DNA of 8,232 nucleotides from Flavobacteriales bacterium (GCA_018695965.1 JABHQB010000107.1:1-8232); one strand, 5' to 3'; positions 1 to 7,155 are shown, numbered from the stretch's first letter. A program made the numbers and translations. The notes: generated from the letters alone by a model not told the origin.

Positions 1-417
1 GCTGATATTGATGGTAGTCATATTGCAACTTTAATTCTTACTTTCTTTTTTCGTTATATGTACGAATTAATCGAAAAGGGATATGTGTATATTGCTACCC
101 CTCCACTTTATTTGCTTAAAAAAGGAAAAGACCATAGGTATTGCTGGAGTGATGAAGAAAGAGATAGATTGGTAGAGGAAATGAAAGGAGGTAAGGATGT
201 GAATGTTGGAATTCAGAGATATAAAGGTCTTGGTGAGATGAATGCAATTCAACTTTGGGATACTACCTTAAATCCAGAACAAAGAACTCTTAAACAAGTT
301 ACAATTGATAGTGCTGCTGAGGCAGATAGAGTGTTCTCTATGTTGATGGGAGATGAAGTTCCACCAAGAAGAGCATTTATTGAAGCGAACGCTAAGTATG
401 CTAATATTGACGCTTAA
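1..417 (+). CDS. gyrB: DNA gyrase subunit B, C-terminal part (5' end outside window)
   Basis: The reading frame is open from base 1, giving 138 visible codons and a TAA stop. It encodes the end of the ATPase subunit of DNA gyrase, which introduces negative supercoils together with GyrA. The window opens inside the TOPRIM metal-binding motif: ADIDGSHI matches the family motif DADVDGSHI, so the last two acidic residues are present and the first lies just upstream. Further GyrB landmarks follow: TFFFRYM, YIATPPLY, the QRYKGLGEM block, DTTLNPEQRTLKQV and the terminal LMGD...PPRRAFIEANA. The large insert of the E. coli protein is absent, as in most non-proteobacterial GyrB. An ATG at 58 is internal and is not the start. 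ParE is the alternative, but the C-terminal PRRAFIEANAKYANIDA-type ending fits GyrB better. The gene is followed after 27 bases by mdh on the same strand with no terminator between them. Confidence 0.95.
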   Translation, partial: ADIDGSHIATLILTFFFRYMYELIEKGYVYIATPPLYLLKKGKDHRYCWSDEERDRLVEEMKGGKDVNVGIQRYKGLGEMNAIQLWDTTLNPEQRTLKQVTIDSAAEADRVFSMLMGDEVPPRRAFIEANAKYANIDA

Positions 418-444
418 ACAGAATAAATATAAAAAAAATAAGAA

Positions 445-1368
445 ATGAAAGTAACAGTAGTAGGAGCAGGAGCGGTAGGAGCAAGTTGTGCAGAATATAT
501 TGCAATAAAAAACTTTGCTTCTGAAGTTGTTTTACTAGACATAAAAGAAAATTTTGCTGAGGGAAAAGCTATGGATTTGATGCAAACTGCATCTTTAAAT
601 GGATTTGACACAAAAATAGTTGGAACTACAAATGATTATTCTAAAACTTCTGGAAGTGATATTGCAGTTATTACTTCAGGAATTCCAAGAAAACCAGGAA
701 TGACTAGAGAAGAATTAATTGGAATAAATGCAGGTATTGTAAAAACCGTTTCAGAGAACTTAATTAAACATTCTCCGAATGTCATTTTGATTATTGTGAG
801 TAATCCTATGGATACCATGACTTACTTGGTTCATAAAACTACAGATTTACCAAAACATAGAATTATTGGAATGGGTGGAGCTTTGGATTCAGCAAGATTT
901 AAATATAGATTAGCAGAAGCTATGGATTGTCCTTCTTCTGATGTTGATGGTATGGTTGTTGGTGGTCATTCTGATAAAGGAATGTTGCCTTTAACAAGAT
1001 TAGCAAGTAGAAATTCGATTAGAGTTTCCGAATTTCTTTCAGAAGAAAGATTGTCAGAGGTTTTAGAAGCAACTAAAGTAGGTGGAGCTACATTAACAGG
1101 AATGTTAGGCACGTCTGCTTGGTATGCTCCCGGAGCTGCAGTTTCTTCATTAGTGCAATCTATTGCTTGTGATCAAAAGAAAATGTTTCCATGTTCTGCT
1201 CTTTTAGAAGGAGAATATGGTTTGGAGGATTTATGTATTGGTGTTCCAGTCGTCTTGGGAAGAAATGGAATTGAGAAAATAGTAGAGTTAGATTTAAATG
1301 ACTCGGAAATGGACAAATTAAAAGAATCTGCTGATGGAGTAAAAGCTACAAACAGATTGTTAGAGTAA
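445..1368 (+). CDS. mdh: Malate dehydrogenase (NAD-dependent, LDH-like type)
   Basis: This 307-residue cytosolic enzyme interconverts malate and oxaloacetate with NAD in the TCA cycle. The length fits the LDH-like MDH family (about 305-320). The Rossmann motif GAGAVG is at residues 7-12, with the NAD-ribose-binding Asp at 32. The active-site loop RKPGMTREEL is at 82-91 and supplies substrate-binding Arg82 and Arg88. VSNPMD is at 118-123 with Asn120. GMGGALDSARF is at 142-152 with Arg151, and the catalytic His175 is in GGHSD (173-177). The His-neighbouring Ser replaces the Gly of the more usual GGHGD, which I regard as a lineage variant. The ATG at 445 puts the Rossmann strand at its normal distance from the N-terminus. 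No Shine-Dalgarno sequence or TAnnTTTG element is visible in the 27 bases after gyrB, so co-transcription with gyrB is inferred. The stop lies 2 bases from the stop of the convergent gene. Lactate dehydrogenase is less likely given the MDH-type RKPGMTR loop. Confidence 0.95.
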   Translation: MKVTVVGAGAVGASCAEYIAIKNFASEVVLLDIKENFAEGKAMDLMQTASLNGFDTKIVGTTNDYSKTSGSDIAVITSGIPRKPGMTREELIGINAGIVKTVSENLIKHSPNVILIIVSNPMDTMTYLVHKTTDLPKHRIIGMGGALDSARFKYRLAEAMDCPSSDVDGMVVGGHSDKGMLPLTRLASRNSIRVSEFLSEERLSEVLEATKVGGATLTGMLGTSAWYAPGAAVSSLVQSIACDQKKMFPCSALLEGEYGLEDLCIGVPVVLGRNGIEKIVELDLNDSEMDKLKESADGVKATNRLLE

Positions 1369-1370
1369 AA

Positions 1371-3512
1371 TTATTTCTTAATAAATTGGGAAGTTTCCTT
1401 TCCTTTCTTTATAACGTAAATTCCAACAGGAAATTCTTCAACATTAATATATTCCTCCTTTGTGTTGAAAACCAATTCTCCTAAACTATTATAAATAAAA
1501 ATTTTCTCTTGCTTTTTATTCTTTACATATATTGTGTGTGATGATGGATTCGGATAAATATTAAAATACTCTCTGATTTCTTCAATCTGAGTGGTTGTAG
1601 TTGTATCTCCCTTGAAAAATGCAAGTCCTCCAGATTGGTTCCCAATTATTATATCCATCAGGCTATCATTGTTAATATCGGATACTGCAACTGAATTTTT
1701 CCCTCCTTCCCAAACAATATTGTTTATTGTATTTAACTCACTAAATATTCCATTTATGTTTCCATCAATATTATTATACAAATAAGTTTTTCCTGTATAA
1801 GAACCAATAAATAGATGATATTCATCATTTATTTCAATAAGTTTTGGAGAACTAAAACCATTACTTATATATAATGAGTCCACATCAATACCTCCCCATT
1901 TTATATATTCGACACTAAAATCAGGATTTGTTGGAGTTCCTTTATTTTCAAAGTAAGAAATTTGTCCGCTTTTTGATCCGATAATTAAATCATTAAGTCC
2001 ATCTCTGTTTACATCAATAATTTGTGGGGAGGCAAAATAACCAACATCAATAGAATCAAAGTTTGGAGTATTTATATTAAATGTAGTTCCATCTCCAGTA
2101 AATAGGTGGATCTTCCCGTCATTATCACCAATTATTAGGTCGTCTATAAAATCTCCATTCAAATCACCAAAAGTAGGATGTAGATTAAGTGCAGGTCTAT
2201 TTAGAATAGTATTTAGAGGAATAGTAGAAAGACCTAAAAAGTCATCAGAAATTAAGGTAAATTCAGGATTTTGTATTGTTCCGGTATTTTTATAAAAAGC
2301 AATTTTTGAAATTGGAGTTCCTGTAGATGAATGATATCCGTAGTTTCCAACAAATAAATCGAGTAGTCCATCTCCATTTTCATCATAAAAAGTAGGGTGT
2401 GCATTTTCACCTAAATCAACACCACCTCCTTGTAAAAAGTCTTTCTGTATAAAATTAAAATTAGGAGTTGAATTAGTTCCCGAATTTTCGTAAATCCAAC
2501 AACTTTCTTTATTTGCAGAGTTGTTTTGCATATTTGTTGTAACTATCAAGTCTTTTGTTCCGTCATGGGTAGCGTCAATATAAAAAGCAGAAGGAAAAAT
2601 ATGAATATCTGCAGGAATTGTATTCGTAATATTTTGAGGGAAAGCTGTGTCAACCATAATGATATGAGCACTTTGTGGAGTTCCTCCGTTTATCAGTAAA
2701 TTTAGATTAGTATAACTTACATCCCCTAATATTAAATCTTTATCCATATCACCATCTACATCCATTGCAATCAGTGTAGATCCGGCGTGTTTTCCATATC
2801 TACTGGAGGAACCAATTGTAATAGGAGGACATAAACAGTTAAAGCAATCTAAAATATACGTATTTAATCCTTCATAAAAGTTTCCCCAACAACCATTATT
2901 ATGAGAATATTCCAGATAATCACAATTTCCATGATTTTCTATAGATTCATTCTTAAAATAATGTACAAATCCACCACTAATTTCAAATGTTAATATGTCT
3001 AAATCTCCATCGTTATCAATATCAGAAATAGCTGGTAAATCCATTGGACTCACATAAATTCCTTGTCCGCTAGTGGTATTTGTAATTGATGAAGTTGCTA
3101 AAGTAAAACTAAGAGAACTGGATGAGGTATTTGTATAAACAGCGATTCCGGCATTCTGATAGGTGAAAATATCTTGCTTTCCATCACAATTATAATCATT
3201 TAGAATTAACCAACTTTCTATTGATGGAAATGAATTTCGATATTCAGGAGAAAAGACGAAATTTCCATTAACATTTAAGTAAGGAGATATCCTATTTCCG
3301 GATCTGTCAAAAATAATTAGGTCATTTGTTCCATCCAAATCTAAATCAATTTCAGAAAACTGAGCAGAATTTACTCCACCATTCCAAGCGTGTTTTAATT
3401 GAGTAGAATTTTCAAAAACACTTACAGTAGTATCTCTAGTAAAATTAATTTGAGAGAAAGAAATTGTGTTAAAAATTAGAGATAATAAAATGAATAAAAA
3501 CTTGTTTTTCAT
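1371..3512 (-). CDS. Secreted VCBS/FG-GAP repeat protein with T9SS type A sorting domain
   Basis: The protein has 713 residues. A signal peptide covers about residues 1-20 (MKNKF, hydrophobic LFILLSLIF, cleavage likely SFS|Q), so it should cross the inner membrane by Sec. Nine copies of an Asp-rich, probably calcium-binding motif of the D-x-D/N-x-D-G-x-x-D-L/I type sit at about 56-64, 106-114, 164-172, 251-259, 313-321, 377-385, 450-458, 500-508 and 612-620. A tenth, at about 559-570, lacks the acidic residues. Most are followed by a strand such as LIIGDNDG, typical of VCBS/FG-GAP beta-propeller blades. Several blades also share a GT-x(3)-P-x-F segment (for example GTIQNPEF, GTPTNPDF). Residues 641-713 match a T9SS type A sorting domain: NIYPNPSS, IYNSLGELVF and GIYVIK, ending in Lys-Lys. 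The inferred fate is secretion or attachment at the cell surface. Its ligand is unknown, and no enzyme domain is visible. The gene stands alone on its strand between mdh and secDF. Confidence 0.9.
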   Translation of the reverse strand: MKNKFLFILLSLIFNTISFSQINFTRDTTVSVFENSTQLKHAWNGGVNSAQFSEIDLDLDGTNDLIIFDRSGNRISPYLNVNGNFVFSPEYRNSFPSIESWLILNDYNCDGKQDIFTYQNAGIAVYTNTSSSSLSFTLATSSITNTTSGQGIYVSPMDLPAISDIDNDGDLDILTFEISGGFVHYFKNESIENHGNCDYLEYSHNNGCWGNFYEGLNTYILDCFNCLCPPITIGSSSRYGKHAGSTLIAMDVDGDMDKDLILGDVSYTNLNLLINGGTPQSAHIIMVDTAFPQNITNTIPADIHIFPSAFYIDATHDGTKDLIVTTNMQNNSANKESCWIYENSGTNSTPNFNFIQKDFLQGGGVDLGENAHPTFYDENGDGLLDLFVGNYGYHSSTGTPISKIAFYKNTGTIQNPEFTLISDDFLGLSTIPLNTILNRPALNLHPTFGDLNGDFIDDLIIGDNDGKIHLFTGDGTTFNINTPNFDSIDVGYFASPQIIDVNRDGLNDLIIGSKSGQISYFENKGTPTNPDFSVEYIKWGGIDVDSLYISNGFSSPKLIEINDEYHLFIGSYTGKTYLYNNIDGNINGIFSELNTINNIVWEGGKNSVAVSDINNDSLMDIIIGNQSGGLAFFKGDTTTTTQIEEIREYFNIYPNPSSHTIYVKNKKQEKIFIYNSLGELVFNTKEEYINVEEFPVGIYVIKKGKETSQFIKK

Positions 3513-3528
3513 GCAGGAATAAATTTGA

Positions 3529-3551
3529 ATACAAACTTATAAAATTTGTAT
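3529..3551. repeat. Short inverted repeat in the divergent intergenic region
   Basis: ATACAAA (3529-3535) and TTTGTAT (3545-3551) are perfect 7-base inverted arms separated by 9 bases. The left arm overlaps the possible -7 element of the minus-strand gene, so the repeat lies where an operator could act. In DNA this AT-rich a repeat of this size may be chance. Confidence 0.35.
3532..3539 (-). promoter_or_regulatory. Possible -7 element (TAAGTTTG) for the T9SS repeat protein
   Basis: On the minus strand TAAGTTTG matches the Bacteroidota -7 consensus TAnnTTTG, 19 bases before the ATG of the repeat protein. No TTG occurs at the expected 17-23 base distance upstream, so the -33 half is missing or poor. 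The element overlaps the inverted repeat at 3529-3551. Short AT-rich matches arise by chance, so this is only moderately supported. Confidence 0.4.
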
Positions 3552-3585
3552 CAGAAAAGTGATAAAAAAATGATTGTTTCAGTTT

Positions 3586-3616
3586 TTGTGTAATATGATA
3601 TGAAAGTTTATATTTG
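3586..3616 (+). promoter_or_regulatory. Bacteroidota-type promoter for secDF
   Basis: A TTG at 3586-3588, part of a TTTTTG run, and a perfect TAnnTTTG element (TATATTTG, 3609-3616) are separated by 20 bases. This fits the -33/-7 promoter architecture described for Bacteroidota sigma factors. Transcription would start at about 3621-3625, giving a leader of roughly 20 bases before the secDF ATG at 3645. No Shine-Dalgarno sequence is visible in that leader, which is usual in this phylum. Confidence 0.65.
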
Positions 3617-3644
3617 CGGTTCTAAAAATTTTGAAAAATAAATC

Positions 3645-6600
3645 ATGAAAAGTAGAACCCCAATATTATTTCTGACAATTGTTTTTGCTCTTGTTTGTCT
3701 TTACCATCTCTCATTTACTTGGAAAGTGAATAGTATTAATGAGGAAAAGATTGAGTACGCTGAAACTCAACTTGAAATAAATAAAAATACTGACCTCTCG
3801 AAAATTACTGAAGAAAGTATTGCGAATGAGTTAAGAAAAGAGAAGATTAACCAAGAGTTTATTAATTCTCTTGATAGATCTGATACAACTAAACAGATAG
3901 TATTTAAACTAGATTCTAATGTATATTATGAGTTTCAGGATACTCTTATAGAATTTAGATTATTAACTAAACAAGATACAATTAGACTTAATAATTCTGA
4001 TACTTTTAGTTTCAACAATATAGATTATGATTCTACCATAGTAGACAGTTTAGTAAAACAAGAGAAAGACAATATTAAAAATGATTACGCTAGTAATAAG
4101 GCCCTAAAACTAAGTAAACTTGAATCATACTACATTGACTCTATTTCTGTTAACCAATTAAAAGAAACTCAAGGAGTTTATAATTTATTATTTAAGAACT
4201 ATACATATCAAGAATGTTTAGATAAACAGATTAATTTAGGTTTAGATTTGAAAGGAGGTATTAGCGTAACCTTAGAAGTAGATATTAGAGATGTATTAGT
4301 TAATTGGGCATATGAAGGGTCAAATCGTTATGAAATTTTTCTATCTAAGTTAGATATTGCTGATGATAAAATGAAATCTAGTTCTGTAGATTATTTAGAT
4401 TTAGTTAAAGATGAGTATGCTAATGAATTAGAAGCAAGGAATGATTTGTCAGATATTTTTGGATCAGAATTTAAGGAGGTAAATGGATTAACTAATGAAG
4501 AAGTTGTAAAATATCTAAGAAAGGAAATAGATGGCATAATATCTACAACATTTACAACTCTAAAAGAAAGGTCAGAGAGATTTGCAAATATTCGGCCAAA
4601 TATTCTTACAACTTCAATATCGGGGAGGTTTATTGTTGAGCTACCTGGAGCTAAAGATGTTAAACGTGTTAACTCTATTTTAACAGATCCTGCAAAATTA
4701 GAATTCTGGGAAGCTTATAAACTAGATGAGGTTTTTGATATAACTCAAAACTCAATCAGATTTAGAGATATGTCTGAATCAGATTCGATAATCATGAATG
4801 AGTGGTTTACAATAGTTGAGATGAGTAATAATTTATTGCAGAGAAATGACGAAGGTTCTTTTGGACCTGTCATAGGATATGCTAATTCGAATAATGAAGA
4901 AGATTTAAAAAAATTATTTAATAAATTAGAGAAATTACTTCTTAATCAGAATATAAAATTTGCTTATGGATATTTAGCTTCAGATAAAACAAGAAAGACT
5001 TTACAAGTTTATGCTTTAAAAACCTCTCCTATATATGAAGATGCAAATGAAGATGGTTCTGTATTGAATGGAGATATTATATCTAATTCCAGCGCAAGTA
5101 TTCAAAATGGTCAGTGGGAGGTTAGTATGACGATGCAGCCTGCTGCTGCTCAAAAATGGAGTAAAATCACATTACAAAATATTGATAATCATGTTGCTAT
5201 TGTCTTAGATGGAACTATCAGATCTTGCCCTGTTATCAATACTCAAATTAAGGGAGGTAGTTCTGTGATATCTGGATCATTTTCTTCTAGTGAAGCAAAT
5301 GATCTAGCAAATATCTTGGGGTCTGGTAAGTTGAAATCGAAACTTAATATTCTACAACAATCAGTTGTAGGACCATCATTGGGTCAGGCTTCCATTGATG
5401 CAAGTATGAGATCTTTTATGATTGCATTATTTATCGTATTTCTTTATATGATATTTTATTACTACGGAGCTGGAATTATATCTAATGTGGCTTTAATATC
5501 AAATCTATTCTTTATCTTTGGTGTATTAGCCTCTACAGGAATGGTGCTTACTTTACCAGGAATTGCTGGTATTGTTCTGACTATAGGTATGTCAGTTGAT
5601 GCAAATGTACTTATTTACGAAAGAATTCGGGAGGAACTAACAAATGGCAAAGGAGTCCGATTAGCAATTGAAGATGGTTATAAATCTGCTTATACTTCTA
5701 TTATTGATGCCAATGTTACTACTCTCTTAACAGGTATAATTCTATATATATTTGGTTCTGGTCCAATTAAAGGATTTGCTACTACTTTGATAATAGGTAT
5801 CCTAACTTCATTGTTCTGTGCAATTTTCATTACAAGATTAGTTATCTCTGCAAGATTAAATAAAGGAAAATCTATTTCATTTTCTACAAGATTAACTAAG
5901 GGAGCATTCAAAAACCTGAATATTGATTTTATAGGTAAAAGAAGAGTATTTTATGTATTATCTGCAATTGTAATTTTATTTGGAGGATATTCATTGTCTA
6001 CAAAAGGATTGGATTATGGAATTGACTTTTCTGGAGGAAGAACCTATATTGTGAATATGCCAAATGAGACTATTACTAATGAAGATATTAAAGAATCATT
6101 ATCCAAAGTATTTGTAAATGAAGATGGAAGTGTTCAATCTGTACAGGTATCTAAATTTAACGATCTTACAGAAAAAGACTCACTAAATCAGAACAACGTT
6201 GCGGTAGATGCAGTTAAAATTACGACAAAGTACATGATAGACAGTGATGATAAAAATGCAGATAGTATTGTTACAGCTACATTACTTAATGGATTAGGTA
6301 GTGGTTTTACAGATGATAACATAGTTAGCTATCAGAAGGTTGCCTCTACCATTGCTGACGATATTAGATCTTCTGCTTGGGGCTCAATAATCTTCTCATT
6401 ATTAGTAATTTTCCTATATATTTTAGTTAGATTTAAGAAATGGCAATTTAGTTTAGGTGCGGTTATTGCTGTCTTTCATGATGTACTTATTGTACTTTCA
6501 GTATTCTCAATCTTATATGGGGTATTACCTTTTTCATTAGAAATTGATCAAGCATTTATTGCGGCAATTTTGACTATTATTGGTTATTCATTAAATGATA

Positions 6601-6887
6601 CTGTGGTTGTATTTGACAGAGTAAGAGAGTATATGGTCAACTACAAAAAGAAAGAAGTACATGAATTTATTAATCAATCATTAAACTCAACATTAAGTAG
6701 AACGATTAACACATCTTTAACTACATTCTTTGTGTTACTTGTTATCTTCCTTTTTGGAGGTGAGGTAATTAAAGGATTTATGTTTGCCTTAATGGTTGGA
6801 GTTATTGTTGGAACATATTCTTCATTATTTGTTGCATCACCTATTATGGTTGACACAATTAAACGAAAAGAAATTAAGAATAAGTAA
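3645..6887 (+). CDS. secDF: Protein translocase subunit SecDF (fused SecD and SecF)
   Basis: This 1080-residue inner-membrane protein uses the ion gradient to help pull Sec substrates out on the periplasmic side. SecD half: TM1 at about 6-25, a long periplasmic region, the NLGLDLKGG motif at 197-205, VELPGAKD at about 331-338, and TM2-6 at about 591-732. TM4 contains LTIGMSVDANVLIYERIREE with Asp652, equivalent to the conserved proton-pathway Asp. SecF half: TM7 at about 768-786, GLDYGIDFSGG (788-798), a second periplasmic domain to about 905, and TM8-12 at about 910-1068. GYSLNDTVVVFDRVRE (980-995) carries Asp985, and the SRTINTS segment carries Arg1019. All key charged residues are therefore present. 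Thermus SecDF has 735 residues and the E. coli pair totals 938. The extra length is mainly the Asn/Asp/Ser/Lys-rich stretch between TM1 and residue 196. The ATG at 3645 places TM1 at the N-terminus. The gene has its own promoter and is followed by a strong terminator. Confidence 0.96.
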   Translation: MKSRTPILFLTIVFALVCLYHLSFTWKVNSINEEKIEYAETQLEINKNTDLSKITEESIANELRKEKINQEFINSLDRSDTTKQIVFKLDSNVYYEFQDTLIEFRLLTKQDTIRLNNSDTFSFNNIDYDSTIVDSLVKQEKDNIKNDYASNKALKLSKLESYYIDSISVNQLKETQGVYNLLFKNYTYQECLDKQINLGLDLKGGISVTLEVDIRDVLVNWAYEGSNRYEIFLSKLDIADDKMKSSSVDYLDLVKDEYANELEARNDLSDIFGSEFKEVNGLTNEEVVKYLRKEIDGIISTTFTTLKERSERFANIRPNILTTSISGRFIVELPGAKDVKRVNSILTDPAKLEFWEAYKLDEVFDITQNSIRFRDMSESDSIIMNEWFTIVEMSNNLLQRNDEGSFGPVIGYANSNNEEDLKKLFNKLEKLLLNQNIKFAYGYLASDKTRKTLQVYALKTSPIYEDANEDGSVLNGDIISNSSASIQNGQWEVSMTMQPAAAQKWSKITLQNIDNHVAIVLDGTIRSCPVINTQIKGGSSVISGSFSSSEANDLANILGSGKLKSKLNILQQSVVGPSLGQASIDASMRSFMIALFIVFLYMIFYYYGAGIISNVALISNLFFIFGVLASTGMVLTLPGIAGIVLTIGMSVDANVLIYERIREELTNGKGVRLAIEDGYKSAYTSIIDANVTTLLTGIILYIFGSGPIKGFATTLIIGILTSLFCAIFITRLVISARLNKGKSISFSTRLTKGAFKNLNIDFIGKRRVFYVLSAIVILFGGYSLSTKGLDYGIDFSGGRTYIVNMPNETITNEDIKESLSKVFVNEDGSVQSVQVSKFNDLTEKDSLNQNNVAVDAVKITTKYMIDSDDKNADSIVTATLLNGLGSGFTDDNIVSYQKVASTIADDIRSSAWGSIIFSLLVIFLYILVRFKKWQFSLGAVIAVFHDVLIVLSVFSILYGVLPFSLEIDQAFIAAILTIIGYSLNDTVVVFDRVREYMVNYKKKEVHEFINQSLNSTLSRTINTSLTTFFVLLVIFLFGGEVIKGFMFALMVGVIVGTYSSLFVASPIMVDTIKRKEIKNK

Positions 6888-6907
6888 TCTTTTTAAAATT
6901 ATAATAC

Positions 6908-6937
6908 AAAAGCCCTTTCATTGAGAGGGCTTTTTTT
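6908..6937 (+). terminator. Intrinsic terminator after secDF
   Basis: AAAAGCCCT (6908-6916) pairs perfectly with AGGGCTTTT (6926-6934). A T-G wobble and a T-A pair extend the stem to 11 base pairs around a 5-base loop (CATTG). The GC-rich core is followed by an uninterrupted run of seven T (6931-6937). It starts 20 bases after the secDF stop and should end that transcript. The A run on the left could also let it work on the minus strand, but no minus-strand gene ends here. Confidence 0.9.
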
Positions 6938-6944
6938 ATTTTTG
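6937..6944 (+). promoter_or_regulatory. Possible -7 element for tatA
   Basis: TATTTTTG matches TAnnTTTG perfectly and ends 4 bases before the tatA ATG. Transcription starting the usual few bases downstream would begin at about 6949-6951, giving a leaderless or nearly leaderless message. No TTG stands 17-23 bases upstream; the nearest, at 6921-6923, is only 13 bases away. The element also overlaps the terminator T tract, a place where T-rich matches are expected by chance. Support is weak. Confidence 0.3.
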
Positions 6945-6948
6945 TATT

Positions 6949-7155
6949 ATGTTATTATTTATTGGAGCTTCCGAAATTTTCTTTGTTATACTTTTTGTAG
7001 TTATGTTATTTGGTTCAAAAAAAATACCAGAAATTGCTAAAGGTTTAGGTAAAATGATGAGAGAAGTGAAAGACGCTTCCAACGAAATAAAAAGAGAGAT
7101 AAAAGATAGTACTAAAGATATAAAAGACAATTTTGATAAAGAAATAAATGGATAA
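6949..7155 (+). CDS. tatA: Twin-arginine translocase subunit TatA (TatA/TatB family)
   Basis: This 68-residue inner-membrane protein forms part of the Tat pathway, which exports folded proteins. One short membrane helix covers about residues 3-20 (FIGASEIFFVILFVVMLF). The family's FG hinge is at 21-22, followed by SKKIPEIAKGLGK, the start of an amphipathic helix. A charged Lys/Glu/Asp-rich tail with regularly spaced isoleucines (EIKREIKDSTKDIKDNF) ends the protein. Glu9 is the polar residue in the membrane helix. E. coli TatA has Gln and TatB has Glu there, so sequence alone does not fully separate the two; the short length and short tail favour TatA. The ATG at 6949 puts the helix at the very N-terminus, as the family requires, and no other in-frame start is plausible. 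It lies 11 bases after the secDF terminator T tract. The end overlaps the next gene by 8 bases. No tatC is present in the window. Confidence 0.9.
   Translation: MLLFIGASEIFFVILFVVMLFGSKKIPEIAKGLGKMMREVKDASNEIKREIKDSTKDIKDNFDKEING

Larger units (their letters stand above)
6901..6950. repeat. 11-base inverted repeat enclosing the terminator and reaching the tatA start codon
   Basis: ATAATACAAAA (6901-6911) is the exact reverse complement of TTTTGTATTAT (6940-6950). The right arm contains the first two bases of the tatA ATG (6949-6951). The inner four A/T pairs compete with the terminator stem. If they pair in the terminator, the remaining seven outer pairs (ATAATAC with GTATTAT) can still stack outside it, leaving a bulge on one side. 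On a read-through RNA this would bury the tatA start region. Confidence 0.6.

Noticed and set aside
58..417. ATG at 58 as the start of a separate small gene
   Set aside because: The same frame is open from base 1 and the residues before the ATG are the GyrB TOPRIM motif, so this ATG is an internal methionine.
418..444. A separate mdh promoter between gyrB and mdh
   Set aside because: The 27 bases contain no TAnnTTTG element and no terminator, so co-transcription is the simpler reading.
5690..5911. 73-codon minus-strand frame inside secDF
   Set aside because: It is fully inside conserved SecDF membrane segments and its product resembles no family.
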